Notes: generated by a model from the sequence alone, not told the origin. Shown: positions 1 through 10,690, numbered from the stretch's first letter. The stretch: DNA of 64,000 nucleotides from Micrasema longulum (GCA_022494885.1 JAGVSM010003940.1:1-64000), one strand, 5' to 3'. A program made the numbers and translations.

Positions 1-379
1 GGTTATCATGCCGTTTGTGTTTGCGCTTTTTTCTTTACATCAATTCTAATGATACACGCCGTAAAATATCGAAGAAGAATGCAAACAACATACGGCATAA
101 TATCCCAGAATAACTTGTTATGTTTCTAAATGGTCGAGAATACACAAGGAATTTGAATTGATATATTATTTTAAAGTTTCCAAAAACCATTTTTTTTTCA
201 AAAACGTTTTTTAAATATTTTTGTTTTTTGACCAACAGAATAAACTTTTGAAATGACGTTGAATAAAATCCTGTTAAAGTCATAAATCTTCAAAATCGTC
301 ACTCTACTGCAGGAACCCAAATAAAAAGGACCCCTTTGAGGATAAGTTCTCTTTTTAAGCTTTCCCGCTGAGAACATTT

Positions 380-590
380 ATTTTCCAACATACCTCGCTT
401 AATCCGCGCCTTGCCGCCATTTCGAATATGCTATTTCAATTTGACGGCCCTTTAGCCGCGAGCGAACAAGTTTAGTGTGCGTAACGCGAAAAGTTTTTCC
501 CGCGTTCTCCATTAGCGCGCGAACTTTACCGCAAAATCTCCCGCCATTTGCGGCGAGCTGCGCGCGCATCGAATCACACACACGGGAGTG
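380..590. promoter_or_regulatory. CpG-rich island with E2F-like and YY1/Pho-like motifs
   Basis: This stretch is far richer in G+C and CpG than its AT-rich surroundings. It holds GCCGCCATTT (413-422) and CCGCCATTTG (541-550), both reading as YY1/Pho-type AAATGGCGG on the minus strand, and TTTTTCCCGCG (494-504), which fits the E2F consensus TTTSSCGC. Several GCGCGC runs occur at 515-570. Such clusters are typical of promoters of housekeeping or cell-cycle genes. A 60-codon open frame lies on the minus strand (581-399) but resembles nothing I know, so it is not called as a gene. The direction of any transcription is unknown. Confidence 0.35.
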
Positions 591-671
591 TTAAAAATAT
601 TTTTAAACCGTTTGGTGAATAAATCCGCACTTTGAAGTGCATAGGGCATTAGTAGTTTCACGGCACAAGTT

Positions 672-832
672 GCGGTCTCCGCGGCGTTGTACTTAAGGCG
701 CTTGACTCACGCATGGAAGGTTACGAGTATGATTCCCGATGAGAACACAAAAATTCAATGTGATTTTTTCTCAAGTCTGGGTGTTCTGTGCTGTAATTCA
801 CCACTGTAATTGGGTCTCTTGGTCTGTTGTAA
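672..832 (+). mobile_element. SINE family A, diverged copy
   Basis: A tRNA-derived SINE. The tRNA-like head starts GCGGTCTCCGCGG and includes a B-box relative (TATGATTCCCGATGAGAAC). It is followed by the family body, in which a TCTCAAGYCTGGGTGTTCTG block precedes CACCACTGTAATTGGG. The 3' end is worn, with no clear poly(A). Five other copies lie at 3.1, 19.3, 32.5, 37.8 and 55.5 kb. The A-box is badly mutated here, so the copy is old. Confidence 0.7.
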
Positions 833-844
833 AGATAAACAAAG

Positions 845-990
845 TATGTTGATCATCAGTTATATAAAGTAAATCTATCAGCCTTACGGTTCAGGTGCAA
901 GACGAATGAAATATTTTGGTGTTAAACCACCTTTAAAATCAAAATGTCATATCTACTCTCCCAAGAATCGAACCCGGAACCTAAACACCT
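845..990 (-). mobile_element. SINE family B, partial copy
   Basis: Read on the minus strand this carries the family B core: a B-box GGTTCGATTC (within 965-985), then a GAATATTTCAT-like block and a CTTACG block matching the copy at 1.6-1.8 kb. The tRNA-like 5' part is poorly conserved, and the 3' tail runs into the end of the neighbouring family A SINE. The two SINEs therefore sit end to end, 3' to 3'. Confidence 0.5.
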
Positions 991-1565
991 AATCATTAAA
1001 TTAAATGCAATTTTCCACTCTTACTTTTCTTCAATCATCCTTTACCACTCCTTATCAATTTCCTTCTTTTTCTTCCCACTATCTCCTTGTTTTGTCCATA
1101 TTTATCTTATTTTGATATATAGTATATTTATTATTGATGTCGTTTAAACTTTAAGCCGTTGTCGTTTTATTACAGTATTATTTAGTGAATACATATAACT
1201 TGATGGCAGGCACTACTATGTAAACATTTTATTTAGTTTTTTAAAATATATAAATTTAACCTGTACATCTGTTTGTTTTCGAAATAAATAAAAAAATAAA
1301 TTGTGGTAGGAGAATGCGCCAAACGTTTTTCTACGAGGCGAATTTAAGTCTACTCGACTTCCTTTTTAGGGTTTTTACGTTACAGTAGAGATCGAGTCAA
1401 AAACGCTCGTCTAGAATTTGGGTTCTTTTTCATAATAAAATTGTTTTCTTCATCCGCTCGGACCAGGACTGGTTTATTTTTTTAATATTTTGAGTATGTC
1501 CGAAGAAATATGCAAATTATTTCAAATGTGGAGTATGTATTCTAAATATAACAAATGTAATATTG
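991..1565. other. AT-rich spacer, nothing recognised
   Basis: T-rich sequence with short open frames lacking any recognisable motif. A short moderately GC-rich patch at 1310-1400 has no homologue elsewhere in the window that I could see. Confidence 0.5.
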
Positions 1566-1577
1566 TGTTAAGGTATA

Positions 1578-1842
1578 ATATATATATAAAACTCCCTTTC
1601 TGCACCCAATGGTGCATAGGGCAATGCATTAGTACACCAATCGTAGTGTATCTTGATCATTTTTTGTTACATGAAGGTTAGATGATCAGTCTTACGCTTT
1701 AGTTACCAGTCCAGCGACTATGAAATATTCTGGTGTAAAAACACCTTTTTAAATAAATATTTCATGTCAACCATGTCGGGAATCGAATCTGAGACCTCTT
1801 GTATGGTAAGCAAACGCACTGACCACTGCACCGCGAGGCCGA
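1578..1842 (-). mobile_element. SINE family B, full-length copy with target-site duplication
   Basis: On the minus strand the element begins with a tRNA-like head: CGGCCTCGCGGTGCAGTGG (A-box side at about 1841-1823), then a GGTCTCAGATTCGATTCCCG B-box. Its AT-rich body contains AATATTTCATAGTC, and it ends with the conserved block CCCTATGCACCATTGGGTGC near 1600-1620. A perfect 12-bp direct repeat, TGTTAAGGTATA, flanks it at 1566-1577 and 1843-1854. This is the duplication expected from target-primed reverse transcription, and it fixes both ends of the family. Confidence 0.85.
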
Positions 1843-2404
1843 TGTTAAGGTATATCAACATTCAAATAAACATGTAGGTACTAATTCATGTTAATCTCCT
1901 AAGATACTCCATTAACCCTTCCGTGCCTAAGAGTGGTATCAAAGGTCCCGGGTAGAATTTTTTTTAAATATATTTTTTTAATAATCTTCATTTTGAATTT
2001 ATTTTTTTAATTATAAAATTTCAAAATTAAAAAAACCTTATCTTATTTTATTAAAAGTATATTTTTTTTTTAATTTACAAATTCTTTCAATAATACATAA
2101 TTTAAACTTGTCTTTGCTTTCTTACGGTGCAAAAAGTAAAGCTTCGGCATATTTGGTCAGTTAGCACATGTACTTTTTGCTATTTGGGGGAAAATTTCCA
2201 GTCATAAGCACGAATAATTGGATTTCGTGCTTTAAATTTTGTAGTACGCGCAGCAAGATTTTCGATCAGTGTTGTTCAACGTATATCAGCGAGAGCAGCG
2301 CGATACCATATACTCGTAGCATCCTCTTGCAACAGTATTTTATGAAAAAATGTACGAATTTTGCAGAAAACTCGAAATAATAAGAAACAGTTTTGTTAAC
2401 ACTA

Positions 2405-2525
2405 CTATGACAATTATATTGTACTTTTTTTAAAAGTCGTATTTCTAGCATTTTAGCTGGGGTATTCCTTGTACCTCCCTCTGGCACTCACGGATTTTTT
2501 TCACTTTCAGGCTTGGAAAGGTTTA
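2405..2525 (-). repeat. Interspersed repeat F, copy 1
   Basis: On the minus strand this reads as GTGAAAAAAATCCGTGAGTG, then a GAGGGAGGTAC block, then AAATGCTAGAAATACGACTT. The plus strand at 13430-13560 has the same order of blocks with scattered mismatches. No terminal repeats or coding capacity are evident, so the class is unknown. Confidence 0.5.
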
Positions 2526-3049
2526 GAATAATTTCTTAACAGCAATGGATACATAAGTTAGGACATTACTTCTAGTCACTCAAATGCTATTTCAAAATAG
2601 GATTTAAGATGCAGAAGAAATAAAAAGCTAATAAATTTTGATGCATTGACAAAAATGTACCGCTAGGTGCCATTAGTAAAGGATAAGTCAATATAAAACT
2701 TTGTGCCTTTTTAATCAAAAAAGTTACACGTAAGTTAGTAGTAAAGAAACACGTTGACGAACTGTGCCATTTTATAACTTAACTTTACAAGTTTCGTTCT
2801 CCGCTTAACTTATCCCGCCGTTATATTTGCCGTCATCAAATTTAGTTTTTGTTATTTACTGACCCAACAAAACTTTAAACAGCCGTTTTCTCTTTTTATT
2901 TGAATACATTGGTATAATACGCAAAGCGATATAATATTTGTCAAAATAGTTTAAGCGTATTATGTATGATACAATGTGCTATGTACATAATTTTTATTGA
3001 TCAACATGTTTTCTTTACCAGCAAAAATGAGGTTTTTATTTATTTATTT

Positions 3050-3220
3050 TTTCTTTGCACCACAACAAGCCTTGAAGCCCAATTACAGTGGTAAGTTACA
3101 GCTTATTACACTCAAAATTAAGAAAAGTCACATTTAATTTTTGTGTTCTCACCGGGAATGAAACCCAGAAACTTCCGTGTGTTAGTCAAGTCTCTTAACC
3201 ACTTCACCACGGAGGCCGCG
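3050..3220 (-). mobile_element. SINE family A copy
   Basis: The minus-strand tRNA-like head GCGGCCTCCGTGGTGAAGTG ends at 3220. The B-box is degraded and the body ends with TTGTGGTGCAAAG near 3054. The downstream T-run at 3033-3052 is the antisense poly(A)-like tail. The order of head, body and tail matches the copies at 19.3 and 37.8 kb. Confidence 0.8.
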
Positions 3221-3224
3221 TTTT

Positions 3225-4365
3225 TAACGGAAATTGATCCCGTTTTATAAAACAATATTGATATACCCTAACTTTTTGGAAACATATTTTGATAAGAGTG
3301 TCATGAGCGAATCACAAATCTTATTTATTTATTTATTTTAAAGGAACAAACAGTCGACAATGATGTAATAACATTTTTTTTTAAATACGGTGTAAAGACA
3401 GACCAGCGAAGTTTCTTAAAAAAAATATACATATTATTAAATTGTGTTACAACAAAAGGATGTGTTTATGTGTATTTGTATGAGAGTAAGTGTAGATGGG
3501 TGTTTATGTATATTAGTGTGGGAGTAAGTGTTCAGGTGTGTGTAAGTGTTAGCATCATTAAATAGTAAGTGTGATCGTATCACAGCCAGAAATAATGAGT
3601 CTTAATTTATTTTGAAATAAATTAAGGGGCATGTAAAATATATCTATAGATTAATAAAAAACATTAAAGTAACAGCAAGACCAATATGATCCGGAGTCCC
3701 GTGATATACGTAAATTCTTTATTTTAGGTCAATACTTTTGTAGTTTACAATTACGTGACGAAGCTGATTATTTGATGCGTGAAAGTATAGTTCAAAAATA
3801 ATAAGTTGCAAAAAAAAAATGCTGAAAAAACCTTCCACAAATTTAAAAACAAATAAAAAAAATTGGTCGGATAAGGTCGAAAATATTCACAAATCCCTTC
3901 AAAAACCATAACTCGAAAACTGCGTAAAATTGCGGAACATACGTGATGGTGATTCTGATACCATCAAATGGGACACCTACATTTTGCCTTTGGACGTCAC
4001 TTCTCAGACCATCCTGTATATTGTTTTTATGTTTCATACTTTACCTACAGTTACAAAAAGTTTGTTTGAAAGCATTATGTATTGTACCATTTTTTATATT
4101 TTATTTTACATATTACTAAAAATTCAGACTTTCATCAAAATAAAAAAAACTTTTTTCCACTAGCTATAACTAAGCACTCACATCTCACTGCTGTTTTTAA
4201 TTCACAATTCTTAATATTGTTTGGTAAAATGTTACATATTTTAGGAATACTGTATTGCAGTGTCCTTTTGCTAAACTCATATTACTAAAAATATTTAGAA
4301 ACAGCTAGCCCTTACATATGTACTAGTAAGCCTGGTGTTGTTCACGAACCAATTTGAAGTCATAC
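3225..4365. other. AT-rich spacer with GTGT-rich patch
   Basis: No gene recognised. A degenerate TGTGTATG/TGTTTATG-rich patch lies at 3460-3560, and an ATTTATTTATTT run at 3321-3345 may be the tail of an old retroposon. Confidence 0.4.
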
Positions 4366-4379
4366 TCAGAGTGCGACGC

Positions 4380-4660
4380 ATGCTGACAAATTACACAAGT
4401 TAAGTGTAAAAACAGCGCACTAAATTTGGCGAACGCGCATTTGCGTTCGCAGACCCTACGGCATGGAATGCTCTCCCAGCAGAAGTCCGAAACTGTGAGA
4501 GTGAAGTGATGATTCGAAAGAAACTTTAAATCCACTTTTTCTCTAAATAATTTGAATAAATTCTTAACATTTATATCTTTATATAATCACTTTGAAAAGC
4601 GCCTTTGAGGTATTATATTACGAAAATGGCGCTATATAAGTTATCCATAATTATTTTTAA
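4380..4660 (+). pseudogene. L2/CR1-like LINE, ORF2 C-terminus and 3' end
   Basis: Codons from 4422 to a TAA at 4527-4529 read GERAFAFADPTAWNALPAEV followed by RNCESEVMIRKKL. This is the GxRxFxxxxPxxWNxLPxxxR end of ORF2 in L2/CR1-group LINEs, normally the last 40 or so residues of a protein of about 1,000. The rest of the protein is absent (5' truncation). The 3' UTR follows: GCGCCTTTGAGG, then GAAAATGGCGCTATATAAGT, a tail seen again on the minus strand at 16.3, 44.1 and 60.2 kb. The exact clade is uncertain. Confidence 0.75.
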
Positions 4661-5735
4661 GTGACCAATGAAATATGTCACAAGAAAATTTTGTATAAAT
4701 TTTGAAAATGCCTACACCTTTGTGTTTCTCTTTCTCAAAAAGGTTTTCCATTTCGGTTTCATCATTCCTCAATTCGAAATTAAAACCCAAAAATTGTGAA
4801 AATAAAAAATATATGTTTTGGATTTATTTTATCTTTTATTAAAAAGTATTTATAGTAACTAAAATTCCCAAAACATCCTGATTCAGTTCGTGTACGCATT
4901 TCATTTTATTATAACTGTTCAACATATAACTTATCCCGAATTAACCATCCCATCAAAAATCAAATCTGTAAAACAGCGTAAACCTAAAAACATTGACTTT
5001 AATCGCGATCTATAAAACGAGCGATAAAAATCACGTAAAAACTATTCCCTTAACTACAAGAAAATAATAACCAATAAAAAATAATAACCATACTAAGGGT
5101 TGGTTTGCTAGAAGGCTCAATTGAATGGGAAGTATAATATAAAAAGAGAAATACTATTAACTTTCGAATATTTGCTCTTTATATTCTGTCGTCATATAAC
5201 AATACTTACTTATTTTATTTTATTTTATTTATTTTTTATTTTTTCTCATCATTTTCCTATTCGCAAAAAGTAGTGGATAGGACACAGAATTTGTGTTTTG
5301 ATCACATGTTTTTTTTGATGAATTATTTATAGGCTTTAATTTCATTTAAGGCAATTGCTTTTTACCCACCTAAACCGTAAAATTTAAGAAAATAAATATA
5401 TAAAATGAGCGTATTATATAGGCATGAGATGACATTATTATAATATTTAAGAATTTACTGAAAATAATTTTCATTATTTAAATTCATAGTCTGTTGCACA
5501 AAATAATATTTTTAACATCTTTTTTGAAGTTATCTGAATATTTTGTTTGGTGGTTTATTGTAAAATGGTCCCTGGTTAATTATATTTAAAGCGGTTTTAT
5601 GAATGGAAGAGGATGTATTAATTAAATATTTGCTTTCCAAAATATGACAAAAAATCTAGCTAAAAATCAAAACTTATCTGCACATTTGTCGATCTGCAAA
5701 AAGCGTTTTATAGAGTTGACAGAGAACAATTATGA
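4661..5735. other. AT-rich spacer, nothing recognised
   Basis: Low-complexity A/T-rich DNA with TTTTA runs at 5205-5245. No coding or repeat signature was seen. Confidence 0.5.
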
Positions 5736-5739
5736 AAGG

Positions 5740-6178
5740 TGTTATCGGAGTATAGAGTGAGCGGAAATCTGACACGGGCTATTGCTTCTCTTTATAAAGA
5801 CAGCACAGCATGTGTTAGGGTAAACGGATCTTACACATCGTGGTTTGACATTCATAAAGGAGTCAAGCAGGGATGATGTCACCATGGCTGTTCAACATAT
5901 ATATCTATAACTGTATGAAAGAATTCTAAGGCTTAAGAATAGGAGTGAAAATGGGTGATTTAAATATCAATTTTCTTTTGTATGCTGTCGTGCTTCTTGC
6001 TTACTACAAAGAAGAACTGGAACTCTTGGTAACAAACGTCTACAATGTATGCAAGCGAAGCAATTTGCTGATGAATGTCGATAAATCGAATGTGATGGTT
6101 TTTGAAAAAAATGAAAGTACACTTCTGACAAAATGTGAAATCACTGTGAATGGGGTTGGGGTTTTACTAAAACGGTAA
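5740..6178 (+). pseudogene. LINE reverse transcriptase fragment, dead
   Basis: Reading across frame breaks gives RT motifs in order: RVNGSYTSWFDIHKGVKQG (about 5818-5873), then a stop, then MSPWLFNIYIYNCM, then NFLLYAVVLLA (about 5970-6000), and finally CKRSNLLMNVDKSNVMVFEK. This is the finger/palm order of non-LTR reverse transcriptases. Where YADD-A should stand, the two catalytic aspartates are gone (YAVV), so the enzyme could not work. The stop and frameshift confirm a pseudogene. Clade not resolved. Confidence 0.8.
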
Positions 6179-6499
6179 GCGGTAAAAGTGAAAAAGAAAA
6201 AAGAAGAAGAAAAGACAAATTTTAATATTCGAATATTATCATTTCAATAGTAATTTAAGTTTGAACATTCAAGGGGCGTTTCTAACGATAGAAATGATAA
6301 TTATTTACGTTGACTTTGTCGAGAACCAAACGCGTGATCGACATCGTGAGTTTGACGCGACTGATTCGTCTTAAGATTTCAGTCACGGCGATATCCGGCC
6401 ACTGGTGAATAGTTTTTAGTAAGAAAGTTTTTCAAAAATAAAAAATAAGGCATTTTTCTTGTTATAATCAAAATGCAGTTTTACCAAGAAATGTAAGTA

Positions 6500-7640
6500 G
6501 CAAACGGAATCTATTGGTTATGAATAAATTAGATCTCAATTTATTGCAACGGAGGGAAAACATTTTTGGGAAAAGAAGGACTCAGGGACAGGTCATAAGC
6601 TCTGTAAATCCCAAGACTTCCATATTCCCTTCTCAAAACTATTTTCTCTCTGTTGCAATAAATTTAGATCAAAATAACTCACTAGGAAGGAAATCTGGCC
6701 TGTCGACAAATATTTGGACACACTCAAAGCATTGTTGATAAATAAATTAAATCAGTGGCATTTTTAGTAAAATAATAAATATCGTGAACTAAATATACTT
6801 AAACATTTTATAAAAAGTATACAAAACGTTGTACAATTTTTGAACACCAATGTTCAAACATAAGCTGAATGGTGAATGTTACATAGTGTATAAAGTGACA
6901 AATAAATGCCTAGACTTCCATATTTCCATCACCACAATGCTCTCCGTCGCTGTTGTGATTTCTTAATCGTAATAACTCCCTAGAGAGTAAAATCCAGTCT
7001 TGTGTTTACAAACATTTAAACACATTCAAAATAGTATATTTAATCGAACTGGTTCAAGAAGAAACAAATAAATCACTTTACAACGATAAAAGTTTCTTCT
7101 CCTTAATTTACATTAAATCAACAAATGCAAGAATGAAATATATATGGATGTTCAAACATAGGCAATATGGTGAATGTTCCATAGTGCATAATGAGGCCAC
7201 TTTAACCAGCCAGTGACATGTCAATAGCCCAGTGAAAGCCAAGACTTCCATATTTTCTTCTCTAAAATGGTCTCTCTCTCTCTCTGATGTAATTTGTTGA
7301 TCTCAATAACTCCATAAGGGATAAAATTCTGTCTTTTGTCTACAAATATTTAAACAAATTCAAAATATTGTATGAATTATATTAAACAAACGAGTTAATT
7401 ATAACATATTACAACAGCGATGACGAATATTTTAGATAAGGTAATATAGAAGTCCAGGCATCCACAGGGCTTATGACCTGTCATTGGCTGGTTTAAGTGG
7501 CCACTCTACACACTGTGTAACATTCACCATTCTTCATAATTTCTATCATCTGTTGATGTTTGTTAAGTCAAAAAGCTGAAACCTTTATTTATGCGGGTGA
7601 GATTCATCTAATTGAATTATTTAACCTACAAACAAACTAG
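6500..7640. repeat. Cluster of foldback MITE family G copies and half-copies
   Basis: Four copies or fragments lie side by side: 6500-6740, 6840-7065, 7140-7390 and 7400-7640. They share blocks such as ACAGGTCATAAGC, CCAAGACTTCCATATT, CTCTCTGTTGCAATA, CTCCCTAGAGAG and GTCTACAAATATTTAAAC. Adjacent copies appear in both orientations: the piece at 7440-7540 has GACCTGTCATTGGCTGG, the reverse complement of the sense in its neighbours. There is no coding capacity. This looks like a non-autonomous DNA element that repeatedly inserted near or into itself. Confidence 0.7.
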
Positions 7641-7694
7641 GCAACTCCTGAAAATGTGATTTTTTCAATTTTTATACTTCTTCATGGACTAGAT

Positions 7695-8070
7695 GGATTT
7701 ATCAACAATATTTAAAGTTTGTCCAAATTTTTGTAGACAAGTACTGGATTCAACTCCTTGGGGAGCTATTAACATTAACGTATTACAACAGAGATAAAGA
7801 AAATTTTAGAGAAGATAAAATGGAAGTCCAGGCATCCACATGTTAAAATATAGGCTGAATGGTGAATGTTACGCAGTACGTAAAGTGGCCACCTAAACCA
7901 GCCAATGACAGGTCATAAGCCCTGTAGATGCTTAGACTTCTATATTACTTTATCTAAAATGTTCTTCATCTCTGTTGTAATATTTTAATGTTAACAGCTC
8001 CCTAGGGAGTTGAATCCAGTCCTTGTCTACAAAAATTTAGACAAACTCAAAATATTGTTGAAAGAAGTTA
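7695..8070. mobile_element. Foldback MITE family G, most complete copy
   Basis: Two long inverted arms lie at about 7695-7830 and 7925-8070. The left arm reads CAACAATATTT, TTGTCCAAATTTTTGTAGAC, then ACTGGATTCAACTCC. The right arm is its complement: GGAGTTGAATCCAGT, GTCTACAAAAATTTAGACAA, then AAATATTGTTG. The central part carries GAATGGTGAATGTTAC and AACCAGCCAATGACAGGTCA. Arms of about 135 bp flanking a spacer of about 95 bp mark a foldback-type non-autonomous DNA transposon. The superfamily is unknown. Confidence 0.75.
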
Positions 8071-8479
8071 ATAATTCTATTATGATGATTTATAGTTATG
8101 AGCTTATGTTATTCACGAATGGATAATTCTGGTCAAAGATAATCCGAAGGCGATAAACTTAGCTGATAATATTATTATTATACAGATTATGAATGTATTT
8201 AGGTATTATGCATGTGTCCATTCTTGGTTCGTCTAAGAGTATCTTGATCTCATTCTATACTGGTGTATGATACTCTAAGGTTAATCTTCATTGCTATTGT
8301 CTAACTAAACCAAATGATCTTCCTAAAGGGAGGTTAATAGACTATGAATAAGATACATGACCTAATATCGACCCCAGGATGTTATATTGTATGTCCATTT
8401 AAACATTTAAAATAGAGCTGATATCAGAAATGTGATTATTCAGAGGCATTTTAACGTTTGACATACAGTATTAAAAAAA

Positions 8480-8760
8480 ATTCCTCGAGTTACTGTGTGA
8501 GGTGAGGAAATGATCGCTTGATAATCCCTGTCTCTTTTTATTTTATTAAAATTGTATGTATGTCTTGCTTAGTGGTTTAATTAGATTACATCTCAACATT
8601 TTTGTGTGATGAGTTTGTTTTATGATTATTATTTTTGTATAACTTTTGTAATGATGTTTCTATATATTTTTTCTTATAATTACTTTGTAATGATTATAAA
8701 GTTGGCTATGTATTGAACTACCAGCCCAATTGGACTAGAATAAAGAATAAGTATTTACGC
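8480..8760 (+). repeat. Interspersed repeat H, probable LINE 3' UTR
   Basis: Starts near GAGGAAATGATCGCTTGATA and runs through T-rich DNA to CCCAATTGGACTAGAATAAA, a polyadenylation-like end. The first part recurs at 63925-64000 at the window's right edge. Position and composition fit a LINE 3' UTR; no coding part is visible. Confidence 0.4.
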
Positions 8761-8941
8761 TATCCACGGCCTGCATGTGTCGGGAATATAATTTACAAAT
8801 ACACAGCCGAAATAAAAAACTTGACGTTTTTTACGATACTCTCCCAATTTTTGCGAGTAATCTCTTAAGAATAAATCTTAATTAATAAGTTCAACTTTTG
8901 AAAAATTTTATTATAACATTTTTCATCGTATTTTATACTGT

Positions 8942-9600
8942 ACTAGCAGACCCGACAGACGTTGTCCTGCCCAAACGTTGGCTTGCCTGCTATCATCTTG
9001 GAAAAATACTTTTCATATAAGTACTTGTTTGAGATTAAATTCCAAAACCAAAAAGTTGTTGATATTAAAAAAATATTGAATTTAGGTAGGTACTGGTTTA
9101 TGGTTAAATTCTAAAACATAAAATAAATATTTTTTCAAATATGGCTTTCTTTTTGCAAACGTCAAACTCCGGTCGTCTCACCAACAAAGTGGTGTACTTA
9201 TGTAGGAATACCATTTTTTAAAATGTATAGAATTTGATATTATTTTAGTGTTACCAAAAATCTAATATAAAGAAATAAATGGGTAAAATTTATAAGGAAT
9301 TTAAGGAAAAATTCTGATTGAGATCCACAAAAAACAAATGCGGTTTGTAAACATTCAAAAACAAAATTTTTTCATACACAAATAAAACATCTTTCCATTT
9401 TTTCGCCAATGCATTCTCCTCAAATGTAACCCTGGTAGATCGATGATTATAACATTTATTCGATTGAAAATCTTAATATCTACGAACACGCACCGTGCAA
9501 AGATCTACATTTCTCTGAAAACCACACGTAAATCGGTTAAGCCGTATAGGAGAAGTACGGGAACATCACACGAACAGAGGAATTATATATATATATAAAG
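8942..9600 (+). mobile_element. Unclassified interspersed element X, copy 1
   Basis: Begins ACTAGCAGACCCGACAGACG and ends with AAATCGGTTAAGCCGTATAG, then ATCACACGAACAGAGGAATT and an ATATATATATATAAAG run. The same two ends and several internal blocks occur in reverse orientation at 37052-37966. It has no open frame. Similar-looking sequences are common interspersed repeats in insect genomes (recollection), but I cannot name the class with confidence; Helitron-like or retroposon origins are both possible. Confidence 0.65.
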
Positions 9601-9769
9601 AAAAGAAAAAAAAACTACAAAATGTAATTTCATGTAATAATAACATTTAAAAAATGTTGTTAGAGCCGGAAGTTTCTGACTATTTTCCTCAGTGAAATTG
9701 GTCAGATTCTTAAGAGTTGATAGTGGTTGTTAAATGGCTTGCTCTTTTTTGAACTGTAAATAAATATAT

Positions 9770-10210
9770 TTAGTTTTTTATTGATTGTATTGACTGAATT
9801 TTTGATTTATTCCCTTTTATTCTATTTTTACTCTGTTTTTTTTTTAAATACTTTTTTTTAATTTTATATATATTAGATATATGCATTTTTTTATTACATC
9901 TTTTACTATGCTTTTCCCTTAAACTGCGTATTTTACTATATCGTTTGCCATCCAAGTTTGTTTTTTTTTAAATTTCTTTACTATGTTTCTTACTAGCTAT
10001 GAATTTTGTCATTACTGCGTATTTTACTGGGTTTAAAAATATGTTTTTAACCATATCTTTTACTATGGTTTTTACTTAGTATTTTGTTTTTACTACGTTT
10101 ATTGCGCTTTTTTAATATGTTTTTAAATTTGTTTTTCATTATGTCTACTTCCTTTATTTATTTATTCTACGTATTGATTTTTTTACTGGCTTAGAACGGG
10201 GTAAATAATT
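9770..10210. repeat. Degenerate TTTTTACTATG-type low-complexity tract
   Basis: A T-rich tract in which TTTACTATG, TTACTGCGTATTTTACT, TTTTACTATGGTTTTTACT and TTTTTACTACG recur irregularly, spaced about 20-40 bases apart. Probably an expanded simple sequence. Open frames on its minus strand are lysine-rich artefacts. Confidence 0.4.
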
Positions 10211-10441
10211 TTAGTTGGATAGGCAAAGCAACTTGTATATATTTATAATGTTATGTTTACAATATGATAATAAATAAAATAAACAAATAAATAGATTTGA
10301 TCTATTTTGTGTAATTCTTTAATAACTGAAGATATATACGCATGTGAAAATATATCGATAAATAATTTCAAAATGTATGTTTTCTATTATGTATCTATAT
10401 AAAATTACCTTATAAAATAAAATAACAAATAAAAATTAACA

Positions 10442-10690
10442 TTCCCTTACCGCACCAAATGGTGTAAAAAACACTGTATTGGTACACCAATCGTAATATA
10501 TATTGATGATCTTTTGTTATATGAAGGTAAGACTATCAGTCTTAGGCATCAGGTGCCAGTCCAAGTACTATGAAAAATTGTTCTGGAAAACAATATTTTT
10601 TAATGAATATTTCATGTTAATCATGTCGGAATTCAATCCCGAGACCTCTTTCGTGGTAAGCAAACACGCTGACCGCTACACCACGAGTCT
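10442..10690 (-). mobile_element. SINE family B, near full-length
   Basis: Minus-strand tRNA-like head (CTCGTGGTGTAGCGGTCAGC near 10690-10671), then a mutated B-box (GGTCTCGGGATTGAATTCCG), AATATTTTTCATAGTACTTGG, and the 3' block ending ACCATTTGGTGCGG near 10450. It aligns end to end with the copy at 1.6-1.8 kb. No target-site duplication could be seen. Confidence 0.75.

Noticed and set aside
399..581. 60-codon minus-strand frame in the GC-rich left island
   Set aside because: Arginine- and alanine-rich composition is what GC-rich DNA gives in a stop-poor frame. No motif, and the island is better read as promoter-like.
1901..1945. piggyBac-like end TTAACCCTTCCGTGCC, with similar TTAAYCYTT starts at 10845, 10965 and 25615
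   Set aside because: No opposite terminus could be found for any of them. The shared part is too short to separate from chance in this composition.
4323..4535. 70-codon minus-strand frame
   Set aside because: Antisense shadow of the L2-like LINE C-terminus on the plus strand.
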